This document shows, piece after piece, positions 32,431-42,096 of a DNA stretch of 64,000 nt. Under the pieces are notes generated by a model that did no database searches, was not told the DNA's origin, and saw only the letters and a list, made by a program, of their open reading frames with translations. A program made the translations under genes and the position numbers. Every line of letters starts with the position of its first letter. Position 1 is the stretch's first letter. Source of the stretch: Ramlibacter lithotrophicus (GTDB lineage: Bacteria > Pseudomonadota > Gammaproteobacteria > Burkholderiales > Burkholderiaceae_C); NCBI RefSeq assembly GCF_012184415.1, contig NZ_VTOX01000010.1, forward strand, positions 167,650-231,649, written 5' to 3'.

Positions 32431-33318
32431 AAGCTGTCCTTCTTCGACACGCTCGATGCAGTGCTGCGCACCGGCAGCCTGGCCGGCGCCGCGCGCGAGA
32501 TGCACGTCACGCCCAGCGCCGTCAGCATGCAGATGAAGCAGATGGAGGCGCACTTCGGGCAGCCGCTGTTCGACCGTGCCGGCCTCACCGTGCGTCCGAC
32601 GCCGCTGGCCCGGCAGATCGCCGACGTGATGCGCGAGCCGATGAAGCGGGTGGAGGCGCTGCGGCGCCGCACGACCACGCAGGTGGAAGGGTCGATGCGC
32701 CTGGGCGTCATAGAGACCATGCAGGCAACGCTGCTGCCCGCCGCCGTCGCCTACCTGCGCTCGCATCATCCGGCGCTGCAGGTCCGGCCGGTGCGCGGCC
32801 GCACCGTCGAACTGCTGGATGCCGTGAAGGCCGGCAGGCTGGACGCCGCGATCGTGGTGCAGCCCTCGACCGGCGGCTCGCAGCGGCTCGCCTGGCATCC
32901 GGTCCTGCGCAAGGAACTGGTGCTGCTGGCGCCGCCCCAGGCGACGCAGGAGCGGCCGGCCGTCCTGTTCAAGAATTACGAGTGGATCCGCTTCGACCCC
33001 GACACCAGCGCCGGGCGCATGGCGGCGCGCTGGGTGCGCAAGCACGCGCCCGGGGCGCGGCCGACGATGGAACTGCAGTCGGTGCAGGCCGTGGTCGCGA
33101 TGGTCAGCGCCGGCCTGGGCGTGTCGATCGTGCAGCAGCCGGATGCGCTGATGACGCTGGCCCATCCCGTGCGCGTGCTGCGCCTCGGGCGCGGCGCGCC
33201 GGCGGTGCAGGTATCGCTGGTGTCCCGGCCCGCCGACGCGGCAAGCCGCAAACTCGAGGTGCTGCGCGATGCGCTCGCCTCGGTCCCGGCGGAGCTGCTC
33301 GGGGCGGCTGGCCACTGA
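32428..33318 (+). CDS. LysR-family transcriptional regulator
   Basis: A 296-residue LysR regulator. The winged helix is LSFFDTLDAVLRTGSLAGAA...EMHVTPSAVSMQMKQMEAHF (residues about 3-44), and the effector domain begins near residue 90 (EGSMRLGVIETMQATLLP). There is no good Shine-Dalgarno sequence before the ATG, which sits directly after the operator-like repeat; AAGAAAAA is the only purine stretch. It is tandem with a second LysR gene 15 bp downstream. The likely targets are the divergent Bug gene and the acyl-CoA operon, both of which have the shared element. Confidence 0.92.
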   Translation: MKLSFFDTLDAVLRTGSLAGAAREMHVTPSAVSMQMKQMEAHFGQPLFDRAGLTVRPTPLARQIADVMREPMKRVEALRRRTTTQVEGSMRLGVIETMQATLLPAAVAYLRSHHPALQVRPVRGRTVELLDAVKAGRLDAAIVVQPSTGGSQRLAWHPVLRKELVLLAPPQATQERPAVLFKNYEWIRFDPDTSAGRMAARWVRKHAPGARPTMELQSVQAVVAMVSAGLGVSIVQQPDALMTLAHPVRVLRLGRGAPAVQVSLVSRPADAASRKLEVLRDALASVPAELLGAAGH

Positions 33319-33333
33319 AACGGAGGACTCCGC

Positions 33334-34254
33334 ATGCATTACGACCTCACCGACCTGCGCCTGTTCGTTCACGTCGGGGAACTCCTGAACCTCACGCGCG
33401 CGGCGGAAAAGAGCTTCCTGTCCGTGCCGTCGGCGAGCCTGCGCATCAAGCAGCTGGAAGAGAGCCTGCAGGCGCCACTGCTGATCCGCCATGCCAAAGG
33501 CCTCCAGCTCACGCAGGCCGGCGAAACCCTGCTGCGCCATGCGCGCGTCGTGCTGCGGCAGCTCGAGGTGCTGCATGCGGACCTGCGGCCTTATGCGAAA
33601 GGCATCAAGGGGCGGATCCGGCTCCAGGCCAACAGCACCGCAACCAACACGTTCCTGGCCGATGCCCTGTCCGCCTTCCTCAACGACAACCCCGACATCG
33701 ACATCGAGCTCGAGGAGCAGCCCTCGCGCGAAATCATCTCCGCGGTCGCCAAGGGAATCGCCGATCTGGGCATCGTCGCCGGCACCGTGGCCGCGGACGA
33801 ACTGGACGTGCTGCCGCTCTACGCCGACGAACTGGTCGTCATCTCGCATCCGCACGACCCGATCACCCGCCACACCTCCCTGCGCCTGGCCGACATGCTG
33901 GACACCTGCCGCTTCGTCGGGCTGAACCAGTTCAATTCGATTCAGGTGTTCCTCGACCGCATCGCGCACGGCCTGGGCAAACGCGTGAACCTGCGCATCC
34001 AGGTCGGCAGTTACGACGCGGTCTGCCGCATGGTGGAGGCGGGGGCCGGCGTCGCCGTCGTGCCGCGCGCGTTCGCGCCAGGCTATGCCGGCCACGACAA
34101 CCTGCGTTTCCTGCCGTTGCAGGACAGCTGGGCCCGGCGCGAGATCAGCCTGGTGCGCCAGCACCAGCGGCTGCTGCCGACGTTCAGCGAGGCGCTGATC
34201 CAGCACCTGGTCGACGCGGCCGCGCAGCAGCGCGGCAAGTCACCCGCGCGTTGA
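33334..34254 (+). CDS. LysR-family transcriptional regulator (second of a tandem pair)
   Basis: A 306-residue LysR protein: winged helix LTDLRLFVHVGELLNLTRAA...SVPSASLRIKQLEESL, effector domain from about residue 92 (GRIRLQANSTATNTFLADAL). Its sequence is clearly different from the preceding LysR, so the pair is not a recent duplication. A GGAGG Shine-Dalgarno sequence precedes the ATG. It converges on the aminotransferase gene at the end of the seven-gene operon (9-bp gap) and may control that operon. The TTTG-N7-CAAA elements at 43.8 and 46.8 kb are candidate targets, but this is only a guess. Confidence 0.92.
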   Translation: MHYDLTDLRLFVHVGELLNLTRAAEKSFLSVPSASLRIKQLEESLQAPLLIRHAKGLQLTQAGETLLRHARVVLRQLEVLHADLRPYAKGIKGRIRLQANSTATNTFLADALSAFLNDNPDIDIELEEQPSREIISAVAKGIADLGIVAGTVAADELDVLPLYADELVVISHPHDPITRHTSLRLADMLDTCRFVGLNQFNSIQVFLDRIAHGLGKRVNLRIQVGSYDAVCRMVEAGAGVAVVPRAFAPGYAGHDNLRFLPLQDSWARREISLVRQHQRLLPTFSEALIQHLVDAAAQQRGKSPAR

Positions 34255-34263
34255 GCAACGGCC

Positions 34264-35175
34264 TCAGACCGGCGTCAGCCACTCGTGGCGGTCGGGTACG
34301 AGCCCGCGCACGGTGTCGAAGTAGGTCTTCTGCAGGCGCCGCGTGATCGGGCCTGGCTGGCCGTCGCCCACGGGAAGACGGTCGATGGCGACCACCGGGA
34401 TGATCTCCTGGCCGGTGCCGCACACGAAGGCTTCCTCGGCGAAGTACAGCTCGCTGCGGTCGACGTCGCGCTGCGCCACCGGCTGGCCGGTCAGTTCCTC
34501 GTGCAGGGTGATGATGGTGTCGCGGGTGACGCTCTCGAGGATGTTGCTGCCAAGGCCGGGCGTGATCAGCTTGCCGTCGCGCACCATGAAGAAGCAGGCG
34601 ATCGGCGCTTCCGAGACCTTGCCAGCCGGCGTCAGCATCAGCGCGCCGTCGTAGCCGTCGGCCTTCGCCTGAAGCTGCGTCAGCCGGGCGCTGTGGTAGT
34701 TGGCGGTTGCCTTGATGCGCGGCGGACTCGCGTTGTCCGACAGCCGCGTCCACGAGCTCACCCCGAGGCTCATGCCGGTCTCGGCGTACTTGGGCCGCTC
34801 GCGCGGCGAGGCGGCGGCCGTGAAGCCGACCGGCCCGGTCTGCGCCATCAGCCCGAGTGCTTCGACGTAGACCAGCAGGCGCACGTAGACGTCGTCGTCC
34901 GGCTCGTTCGCGCGGATCAGGCGCGTGAGCAGCGCGGCAACTTCGTCGACCTCGAACCGGCGGTCCATCCGCATCACCTTCATGCCCGCCTGCAGGCGCC
35001 TGACGTGCTCGGCCAGCCGGAAGATCTTGAAGGCACCGGTTTCCGGGTTGCGGTAGGCCCGCAAGCCCTCGAACACGGCCGTGGCGTACGTCATCGCCAG
35101 CGACATCGGGTGCACCCGGGCTTCGGCGTAAGGCAGCAGCTCGCCGTTCTGCATGATCACGCGTGGTTGCCACAT
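34264..35175 (-). CDS. Branched-chain amino acid aminotransferase-like protein (class IV PLP)
   Basis: A 303-residue fold-type IV PLP aminotransferase, IlvE-like. It opens with VHPMSLAMTYATAVFEGLRAYRN, and the PLP-lysine region is RIKATANYHSARLTQ. The phosphate/substrate block that usually reads EGSGENLF is replaced here by GKVSEAPIACFFMV, so substrate preference may differ from true IlvE. Later EEAFVCGTGQEIIPV is family-typical. It ends the seven-gene operon, 6 bp after the Bug gene, and probably converts an amino acid from the pathway to the 2-oxoacid used by the ThDP enzyme (inference). Confidence 0.88.
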   Translation of the reverse strand: MWQPRVIMQNGELLPYAEARVHPMSLAMTYATAVFEGLRAYRNPETGAFKIFRLAEHVRRLQAGMKVMRMDRRFEVDEVAALLTRLIRANEPDDDVYVRLLVYVEALGLMAQTGPVGFTAAASPRERPKYAETGMSLGVSSWTRLSDNASPPRIKATANYHSARLTQLQAKADGYDGALMLTPAGKVSEAPIACFFMVRDGKLITPGLGSNILESVTRDTIITLHEELTGQPVAQRDVDRSELYFAEEAFVCGTGQEIIPVVAIDRLPVGDGQPGPITRRLQKTYFDTVRGLVPDRHEWLTPV

Positions 35176-35181
35176 GCCTTG

Positions 35182-36153
35182 TCAATCCTTCTTCATTCCG
35201 AGCTCGGGCACCAGGCGAGCCATGTCCTTGAACACGCTCACGGTGGTGGATTGGAACTCCTCCTGGTTCTTGTAGGAAGCCGTGCCCTTGAGCTTGCCGA
35301 CCAGTTCCTTGAAGCCGGCCGACCGCACCATGTCGGCGGACGCGGCGTTCCATTCACGCACGACCTCGGGCGGCATGCCGGCCGGACCGGCGATGCCGTA
35401 GAAGATCGGCACCGACACCGGGAAACCGAGGTCCTTGTAGGTCGGCACCTGAGGATACTCCGGGATCTTGTCCGGGCCGCTCTCGGCGAGCAGACGAATG
35501 GTGCCCGCGGCCGCGTACGGCGGGAACTCCGCGGCGACCAGCGCCTGGATGTCGCCGCCCAGCAGCGCCCTCATCGCGTCGGCGCCGCCCTTGTAGGGGA
35601 CGTACGTCGCCTGGATGCCGGCCGCCTTGAACGCCGCCTGCGTCGAGACATGGGTGGCGCCGTTGGTCGCGGCGGTCGACCAGAACAGCTTGCCCGGATT
35701 GGCCTTGGCCCAGGTCATGAGCTCGGGCATCGTCTTGAACTGCGAGTCCGACTTGACGAACAGCGGCTGCGCGCTCACCAGGAACTGGAACAGGTAGGTG
35801 AAGTCCTTGGCCGGGTCGTAATTGACGGCCTGGAAGTGCGGCGCCACCGTGAACGGGCTGCTGGTCGCGAGCACCACGGTGTAGCCGTCCGGCTTGGAAC
35901 GCGCCGTGTGCGCCGCGGCGATGGTGGCGCCCGCGCCCGGCTTGTTCTCGACGATCACCGGCACCTTCCAGCGTTCGCGCAGGAAGTCGGCGATCCACCG
36001 CGCCGACATGTCGCCACCGCCGCCGGGCGCGAAGCCAACGACGATGGTGACCTGGCGCGAAGGGAACTTCTCGGCCGGCTGCGCGAGCGCGGCGGCGGCG
36101 GCGACCAGCGATGCAAACAGCACCGCAAGCAACCTGAACCAGAACTTGACCAT
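35182..36153 (-). CDS. Bug/TctC-family substrate-binding protein
   Basis: A 323-residue Bug protein with a signal peptide of about 25 residues (MVKFWFRLLAVLFASLVAAA, ending ALAQP). Blocks include VTIVVGFAPGGGGDMSARWI, VIVENKPGAGATIAAAHTA and YVPYKGGADAMRALLGG. It is embedded in the catabolic operon between the RraA-type aldolase (11-bp gap) and the aminotransferase (6-bp gap), so it is probably the receptor for this operon's substrate. The transport membrane proteins are not in view. Confidence 0.9.
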   Translation of the reverse strand: MVKFWFRLLAVLFASLVAAAAALAQPAEKFPSRQVTIVVGFAPGGGGDMSARWIADFLRERWKVPVIVENKPGAGATIAAAHTARSKPDGYTVVLATSSPFTVAPHFQAVNYDPAKDFTYLFQFLVSAQPLFVKSDSQFKTMPELMTWAKANPGKLFWSTAATNGATHVSTQAAFKAAGIQATYVPYKGGADAMRALLGGDIQALVAAEFPPYAAAGTIRLLAESGPDKIPEYPQVPTYKDLGFPVSVPIFYGIAGPAGMPPEVVREWNAASADMVRSAGFKELVGKLKGTASYKNQEEFQSTTVSVFKDMARLVPELGMKKD

Positions 36154-36164
36154 GACTGTCTCCT

Positions 36165-36830
36165 TTATCGGTTGACGATGCCCACGCGCTCCATGGTTTC
36201 CACGAGCCACGCGGGCGATACCACACCTTCGCTGATGGCCGCTATCCGCTGCGACTCTTTTTCGATCTTCTGCACGACCTCGCGCGCCACGGCCTCGGCC
36301 CGCTCGAGGGGAATCACCACCACGCCGTCGTCGTCGCCGAGAACGATGTCCCCGGACCGCACCTCGACGCCGGCGCAGGTCATCGGCTCGCGCAGCCATG
36401 CCGGGCCGTCCTTGCGGCACTGCTGCGCGTGCACGCCGGTGGCGAACACCGGCCATCCCGCCGCGCGCAGCCGTGCGGCATCGCGCACGACCCCGTCGAG
36501 CACGATGCCCGCCAGCCCCTTGTGGTGCGCCGCGGCGGCCATGATCTCGCCGACGGGCGCCGCCAGTTGCCCGCCTTGCTGGTCGGCGACGACGACGTCG
36601 CCGGGCTGCGCGTCCTTGACGGCCACGTGCATGCCGAGGTTGTCGCTCACGGGCAGCCGCAAGGTGTAGGCCGGGCCGAGCACCCGCATGCCCGGCGCCA
36701 GCGGCTTGACGCGCGCGTGCAGCACGTGGCCGGGCCCCAGCACGTCGCTCACGGTCGCCACCGGCAGTTCGCGATACAAGGCCAGCAGCGCTGCCGGCGG
36801 GCGTGGGAAGTCGGGACCGAAGGTGAGCAT
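36165..36830 (-). CDS. RraA-family aldolase/decarboxylase (HMG aldolase-like)
   Basis: A 221-residue RraA-like protein. The family signature is LAGIVLDGVVRDAARLRAAG, with Asp in V-x-D-G and Arg-Asp in V-R-D, which bind substrate and metal in 4-hydroxy-4-methyl-2-oxoglutarate aldolases. The GDDDGVVVIPLERAEAV segment is also typical. Such enzymes split 4-hydroxy-2-oxo acids to pyruvate and often decarboxylate oxaloacetate; RNase-E inhibition is a separate use of the fold. Given the catabolic operon, an aldolase or decarboxylase role is preferred. It begins 4 bp after the ThDP-enzyme stop. Confidence 0.88.
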   Translation of the reverse strand: MLTFGPDFPRPPAALLALYRELPVATVSDVLGPGHVLHARVKPLAPGMRVLGPAYTLRLPVSDNLGMHVAVKDAQPGDVVVADQQGGQLAAPVGEIMAAAAHHKGLAGIVLDGVVRDAARLRAAGWPVFATGVHAQQCRKDGPAWLREPMTCAGVEVRSGDIVLGDDDGVVVIPLERAEAVAREVVQKIEKESQRIAAISEGVVSPAWLVETMERVGIVNR

Positions 36831-36834
36831 CGTT

Positions 36835-38466
36835 TCAGCCTCGCATCGCCTTGAGTTGCTGGCGGTAACCCACCGGGTCGACCAGGACGTCGATCACGCA
36901 CGGCTTGCCGGCCGCGAGCGCGGCCTCGAGCGCCGCCGTGTACTGCGCCTCGTCGCGCGCCTGCCAGCCGGTGCCGCCCAGGCCGTTCATGACCTGCGCG
37001 AAGTCCTCCCGCCGTTCCCAGCGCACGCCGCGGGTCGGCAGGTCGCGGCTTTGCTGCTTGATGTCGATCTGCGACAGCGCGCCGTCGTTGAAGACGACGA
37101 CGATCAACGGCGCGCCGGTGCGCACCGCCGTCGACAGCTCGCCCAGGCACATCAGCAGGCCGCCGTCGCCGGTGAAGCACAGCACCGGCCGCGACGGATC
37201 GTCCAGCGCGGCCGCGATGGCCGCCGGCAGCGCGAAGGCCATCGTCGCCAGGCCGTTGGAGATCAGGATGTCGCCGGGCTGCTGGCACGGGAAGAAGGTG
37301 GTCGCCGAGAACATGTGGGCGCCGGCATCGACCGACAACCGCGCGGACAGGCCGCGCCGGGCACAGACTTCGGCCGCGAGGGAAGCGATGCGATCCGGCG
37401 CCACGCCGCTGGCGACGGGCCCGTAGGCCAGGCGCTCGCGCATCGTGCTGCGCAATTGCGCCAGCTCCTCGGCACGCCAGCCGCACTGCTGGTGCCGCAG
37501 TCCCTCCTCGAGCGCCGCCAGCACGAGACCCAGCGGCCCGATGGCGCGCGCGTCCGGTTCGATGTAGTGCACGGGGTGGGGCGCAGCGGCGATCTCCACC
37601 GCCGGCTTTCCGTACGGCCATGGCTGCAGGATCATCTCGACCGGGTCCAGGCCCACCATCACCAGCAGGTCCGACCGGCCCAGGCATTCCGCTTCCTGGG
37701 TGCCGCCGGTGAAGATCCCCACCACCTGCGGATCGTCGTCCGGCAGCACGCCCTTGCCCTTGTACGTGGCCAGCACCGGGCAGCCCAGTGTCGCCACCAG
37801 CCGCCGGGTCTCGGCCGGATGGCGGCGCGCTTCCAGCCCGACCAGCACGACTGGCCGGCGTGCGCGCGCGACGCGCTCGCGCACCTGCTCCACCGCCGCC
37901 GGGTCCAGCGGTGCGGCCTCCTTCGCCCGCGCGGCGGCCGCCTTGCGCGCGGCCGGCACCAGCCGGCGGGCCGCCGGCCCCGTGAGCTCGACGTGGACCG
38001 GGCCGAACGGCGGCGTGCAGGCCAGCCGCAGCAGCTGATCGATCTCCTGCACCGGGTCGGCCCCGTCCAGGCGGCCGTGGGCTTTCACCACCGGCGCCAG
38101 CATCGCCGCCTGGTCGAACACCTGGTGCGTGATGTAGGCCGTCTGCGCCGGCGTGAAGCCGTCGGTGACGACCAGCACCGGCGCCCGGTCCAGCGACGCG
38201 CAGGCCACGCCGTTGGCGCCATTGGCGACGCCGGGCCCCTTGGTCACCAGGGCCACGCCCGGCACCCCGCTGGTCTCCGCGACCGCCCCGGCCATCATCA
38301 CCGCGCCGTTCTCGGTCCGCGTGAGCACGAACTCGATGCCGACCGCGGCGGCGGCCTCCATCACGTCCAGCGACGAACCGCCACCGGGCACGCCGAAGAT
38401 GCGGCGCACGCCGGACTCGGCCAGGGCCCGCGCAAATGCCTGGGCGACAGTGATCTCTTGTGTCAT
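36835..38466 (-). CDS. Thiamine-diphosphate-dependent enzyme (acetolactate synthase/decarboxylase-like)
   Basis: A 543-residue ThDP enzyme with PYR, central and PP domains in the usual order. The PYR start is IFGVPGGGSSLDVMEA, with the activating Glu in LTRTENGAVMMAGA (about residue 52). The PP domain has VLCFTGDGGLLMCLGEL and FNDGALSQIDIKQQ, which bind the diphosphate and Mg. The lack of an obvious FAD-type block and the operon context (aminotransferase, aldehyde dehydrogenase) suit a benzoylformate/2-oxoacid decarboxylase or sulfoacetaldehyde-acetyltransferase-like role. The precise reaction is not certain. It lies between the aldehyde dehydrogenase (7-bp gap) and RraA genes. Confidence 0.87.
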   Translation of the reverse strand: MTQEITVAQAFARALAESGVRRIFGVPGGGSSLDVMEAAAAVGIEFVLTRTENGAVMMAGAVAETSGVPGVALVTKGPGVANGANGVACASLDRAPVLVVTDGFTPAQTAYITHQVFDQAAMLAPVVKAHGRLDGADPVQEIDQLLRLACTPPFGPVHVELTGPAARRLVPAARKAAAARAKEAAPLDPAAVEQVRERVARARRPVVLVGLEARRHPAETRRLVATLGCPVLATYKGKGVLPDDDPQVVGIFTGGTQEAECLGRSDLLVMVGLDPVEMILQPWPYGKPAVEIAAAPHPVHYIEPDARAIGPLGLVLAALEEGLRHQQCGWRAEELAQLRSTMRERLAYGPVASGVAPDRIASLAAEVCARRGLSARLSVDAGAHMFSATTFFPCQQPGDILISNGLATMAFALPAAIAAALDDPSRPVLCFTGDGGLLMCLGELSTAVRTGAPLIVVVFNDGALSQIDIKQQSRDLPTRGVRWERREDFAQVMNGLGGTGWQARDEAQYTAALEAALAAGKPCVIDVLVDPVGYRQQLKAMRG

Positions 38467-38473
38467 GGAAGCT

Positions 38474-39952
38474 CTAGCGCCGGATGTAGGGATTGGCGAC
38501 GGGGCCGCCGGTGTAGAACCAGACGCTCTTGGTCTGCAGGTATTCGCGGATCGCGTCGATGCCGTTCTCGCGCCCCAGGCCCGACGCCTTGTAGCCGCCG
38601 AACGGCGTCGTGTAACTGGTGGAGCGGTAGGTATTCACCCAGACCGTGCCCGCCACCAGCCGGTTGGACATCTCCACGGCGCGGCGCAGGCTCTCGGTCC
38701 AGACCCCGGCCGCCAGCCCGTAGTTGGTGCCGTTGGCGATGCGGATCGCTTCCTCGTCGTCCTTGAAGCGCATGACGCACAGGACCGGGCCGAACACCTC
38801 TTCCCGGGCGATGCGCATGTCGGGCGTCACGTCGGCGAAGATCGTGGGCTTGACGAAGCGCCCGCCCGCACCCGGCGGCGGCTCGGCCGCCCCGCCGCCC
38901 ATGACACAGCGCGCACCTTCCTTCTTCGCGATCTCGATGTAGTCGACCACCTTGCAGTACTGCGGCTCCGTCGTGATGGGCCCGATCTGGGTGTCGGGCG
39001 ACATCGGGTCGCCCAAGCGTGCCGTGGCGGCGAGCTTGACCAGCCGGTCCAGGAACTCGTCGTGGATCGAATCCTGCACCAGCAGGCGCGAGCCCGCGAT
39101 GCAGGTCTGCCCGCTGGCGGCGAAGATGCCGGAGATCGCCCCCGACAGCGCGTCATCCAGTCGCGCGTCCTCGAACACGATGTTGGCCGACTTGCCGCCC
39201 AGCTCCAGCGTCACGTGCTTGAAATCGGCGGCGGCGGCGACGTTGACGTGACGGCCGCCGCTTTCGCCGCCAGTGAAGGCCACCTTGCGCACGAGCGGAT
39301 GCGCGACCAGCGGTTCGCCGACTTCGCTGCCGTAGCCGGTGACCACGTTGATGACACCGGGCGGCAGCCCGGCCTCGGCTGCGAGCGCCGCGAACTCCAG
39401 CGTCGACGCGGACGTGAACTCGGAGGGCTTGATCACCACCGCGTTGCCCGCGGCCAGCGCCGGCGCGACCTTCCACGCCATCAGCAGCAGCGGCGAGTTC
39501 CACGGCGTGATGCACGCCGTGACCCCGATCGGCTCCTGGCGCGTGAAATTCAGCACCCCGGGCTTGTCGATCGGCGGCACCGTCCCCTGCACCTTGTCGG
39601 CGAGACCGCCGTAGTAGTGGAACCACTCGGTGAGGTAGCGGCACTGGTTGCCCATCTCGGCGAACAGCTTGCCGTTGTCGCGGACCTCGATCGTGGCGAG
39701 CCGCTCGGCGTGCCGGGCGACCACGTCGCCGAGGCGGCGCAGCGCGTGGCCGCGCTGGGTGGCCGTCATCCTGGCCCAGTCGCCGGTGCGCATCGCACGC
39801 TCGGCGGCCTGCACCGCGCGCTCCACGTCGCCGGGGCCACCGCGCGGAATTCGCGCCCACGGCTGGCCGGTGTAGGGATTGAGGGTCTCGAACCACTGGC
39901 CTGATTCCGGGTCGGTCCATTCGCCGCCGATCAACAGCTGATACTGCTGCAT
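38474..39952 (-). CDS. Aldehyde dehydrogenase (NAD(P)-dependent)
   Basis: A 492-residue aldehyde dehydrogenase of normal length. The catalytic Cys is in GQTCIAGSRLL, the general-base Glu in HVTLELGGKSANIVF and the Rossmann contact in FTGGESGGRHV; the usual turn here has a Glu-Ser pair instead of G-S-T. PWNSPLLLMAWKVAPALAAG and EEVFGPVL are also present. It would oxidise the aldehyde released by the ThDP decarboxylase to an acid. It starts 11 bp after the HyuA gene. The particular aldehyde is unknown. Confidence 0.92.
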   Translation of the reverse strand: MQQYQLLIGGEWTDPESGQWFETLNPYTGQPWARIPRGGPGDVERAVQAAERAMRTGDWARMTATQRGHALRRLGDVVARHAERLATIEVRDNGKLFAEMGNQCRYLTEWFHYYGGLADKVQGTVPPIDKPGVLNFTRQEPIGVTACITPWNSPLLLMAWKVAPALAAGNAVVIKPSEFTSASTLEFAALAAEAGLPPGVINVVTGYGSEVGEPLVAHPLVRKVAFTGGESGGRHVNVAAAADFKHVTLELGGKSANIVFEDARLDDALSGAISGIFAASGQTCIAGSRLLVQDSIHDEFLDRLVKLAATARLGDPMSPDTQIGPITTEPQYCKVVDYIEIAKKEGARCVMGGGAAEPPPGAGGRFVKPTIFADVTPDMRIAREEVFGPVLCVMRFKDDEEAIRIANGTNYGLAAGVWTESLRRAVEMSNRLVAGTVWVNTYRSTSYTTPFGGYKASGLGRENGIDAIREYLQTKSVWFYTGGPVANPYIRR

Positions 39953-39963
39953 GGAGTCTCCTC

Positions 39964-42096
39964 TCACCCGGCCTTGACCGGCAGGTCGACGACCAGGTTG
40001 CGATAGCCGTCGACGGTCACGACGGCCGCGTCGGGCACGACGACCGTGGACTCGCGCTCCTCGATGATGGCCGGCCCCTGCAGGCGCGCACCCGGCACCA
40101 GCCGATAACGGTCGTAGACCGGCGTGGCGGCGAAGGCGCCGCGGGTGACGCTGAATGCCTGGCGCTCGCCCTTGCGGGCGCTGTCGGCGCGGTCGCGCGC
40201 GGTCGCGTCGCTCACGCTGGGCGCCTGGGTCCTGGCCGTCAGTTCCGGCGTGGGCCCTTGCACCACGACCCGCCACGACACGATCTCGGCCGGCGTGTCC
40301 TTCTCGACGCGCCCGTACAGATCTTCATAGCAGCGGTCGAACTCCCGCGCGAGCTGCTCGCGCACGCTGGCGCCGTCCTCCAGACCCGGAACCGGCACCT
40401 CCACCTCGTAGCCCTGGCCGACATAGCGCATGGCCGCGCTCACGCGCACCTGGCAATCGGCCTCGGCCACCCCCGAATTGAGCAGCAGCGCCCGGCCCTT
40501 GCGCTCGAGGCCGGCGATCATCTCGCGAAGCGCGGGCAGGTCGAGCTGCGCCAGGCTCGACACCGACGCCTGCACGAACTGGAACGACATCGGCGAGGCG
40601 AGGAAGCCGAACGCCGAGGCGACGCCCGCGCCAATGGGGATGATCGCCCGTTTCATGCCCAGCTTCTGCGCCACGTGGCAGGCGTGGACCGGCCCGGCGC
40701 CGCCGATCGGCACCATGACGTAGTCCGAGGCCTTCTTGCCCTTCTCCAGCGCATGGATGCCGGCCGCCTGCGCCATCGTTTCGTTCACCGTCTCGTGGAT
40801 GCCGAACGCCGCCTCCGTGAGCGTGATGCCCAGCGGCGTGGCGATGCGGTCCTGCAGCGCGCGCTCGGCGGCGGCGCGATCGAGCTTCATGTCGCCGCCC
40901 AGGAACGCATTGGCGTCCAGGTAGCCGAGCAGCAGGTCGGCGTCGGTCACGGTGGGATCGGCGCCGCCCTGGCCGTAGCAGGCCGGCCCCGGCACGGCGC
41001 TGGAGCTGTCCGGGCCGACCTGGATCAATCCCAGCTGGTTGATGCGCGAGATGCTGCCGCCGCCCGAGCCGATCTCGATCATGTCCACCGCCGGGACCTT
41101 GAGCGGGATGCCGCTGCCCTTGCGGAACCGCTGCAGCCGGGCGACCTCGAAGTCGGTCGTCACCGTCGGCTGGCCGCCGTCGATCAGGCAGGCCTTGGCG
41201 GTGGTGCCGCCCATGTCGAAGCAGAGGATCTCAGGCGAGCCCGCCAGCCGGCCGATCAGCGACGTCGCCTGCACGCCGCCTGCCGGGCCGGACTGGACGA
41301 GTCGGATCGGATATTCGATGGCGGTGTCCGAATGCACGGTGCCGCCGTCCGACTGCATCAGGTACAGGTCGCGATGGATCCCCATGCGCTTCAGGCCTTC
41401 GATCAGCCCCGAGATGTACTTGCGAAACAGCGGCTGCACGTACGCATTGCACACCGCGGTGGCCGTGCGCTCGTATTCGCCGATCTCCGGCATGACCTCG
41501 CTCGAGACACACACGGTGACCTGCGGCAGGCGCTGCTCCAGGATCCGCTTGGCCTGCATCTCGTGGTCGGCGCGTTTGAACGAATGCAGGAAGCACACGG
41601 CGACGGCCTCGACGCCCGACGCGGCGATCTGCTGCGCGACCTGCTCCAGCGCCGTCGTGTCGAGCGGCTCGACGATGCTGCCGTCGTAGGCGACGCGCTC
41701 CTTCACCTCGAACCGCAGCGAGCGCGGCACCAGCGAGGCGACCGGCGTGAGGAACAGGTCGTAGATGTCGTAGCGCCACTCGCGGGCGATCTCGAGCACG
41801 TCGCGGAAACCCGCGGTGGTGACCAGCGCCGTGCGCACGCCCTTGCGCTCGATCAGCGCATTGGCGACCAGCGTTGTGCCGTGGATGACGTGCTCGACGT
41901 CGGCGGCGGCGACCTTGTTGTTTCCGAGGATCAGCTCGATCCCGCCGAGCACCCCGCGCGAGGGGTCGTCCGGCGTCGTGAGCACCTTCTCGTTGAAGAG
42001 CCGTCCGGTGGCCGCATCCGTCATCACCAGGTCGGTGAAGGTGCCGCCGATGTCGACGCCGATGCGCCAGTTCGCCTTGCCGTTGCCTGCCTTCAT
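39964..42096 (-). CDS. hyuA: Hydantoinase/oxoprolinase subunit A (HyuA-type)
   Basis: A 710-residue ATP-dependent hydantoinase/5-oxoprolinase A subunit, with the acetate-kinase-like ATP fold. It begins WRIGVDIGGTFTDLVMTDAA, contains LCFDMGGTTAKACLIDGGQP near the middle, and ends with a typical ERESTVVVPDAAVVTVDG segment. With HyuB it opens cyclic amides (N-methylhydantoin, 5-oxoproline) or carboxylates ketones (acetone/acetophenone carboxylases share the fold), using ATP. Its start overlaps the HyuB stop (ATGA, 42093-42096). The DUF1445 hydro-lyase gene nearby favours a lactam such as an oxoproline derivative (inference). Confidence 0.92.
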   Translation of the reverse strand: MKAGNGKANWRIGVDIGGTFTDLVMTDAATGRLFNEKVLTTPDDPSRGVLGGIELILGNNKVAAADVEHVIHGTTLVANALIERKGVRTALVTTAGFRDVLEIAREWRYDIYDLFLTPVASLVPRSLRFEVKERVAYDGSIVEPLDTTALEQVAQQIAASGVEAVAVCFLHSFKRADHEMQAKRILEQRLPQVTVCVSSEVMPEIGEYERTATAVCNAYVQPLFRKYISGLIEGLKRMGIHRDLYLMQSDGGTVHSDTAIEYPIRLVQSGPAGGVQATSLIGRLAGSPEILCFDMGGTTAKACLIDGGQPTVTTDFEVARLQRFRKGSGIPLKVPAVDMIEIGSGGGSISRINQLGLIQVGPDSSSAVPGPACYGQGGADPTVTDADLLLGYLDANAFLGGDMKLDRAAAERALQDRIATPLGITLTEAAFGIHETVNETMAQAAGIHALEKGKKASDYVMVPIGGAGPVHACHVAQKLGMKRAIIPIGAGVASAFGFLASPMSFQFVQASVSSLAQLDLPALREMIAGLERKGRALLLNSGVAEADCQVRVSAAMRYVGQGYEVEVPVPGLEDGASVREQLAREFDRCYEDLYGRVEKDTPAEIVSWRVVVQGPTPELTARTQAPSVSDATARDRADSARKGERQAFSVTRGAFAATPVYDRYRLVPGARLQGPAIIEERESTVVVPDAAVVTVDGYRNLVVDLPVKAG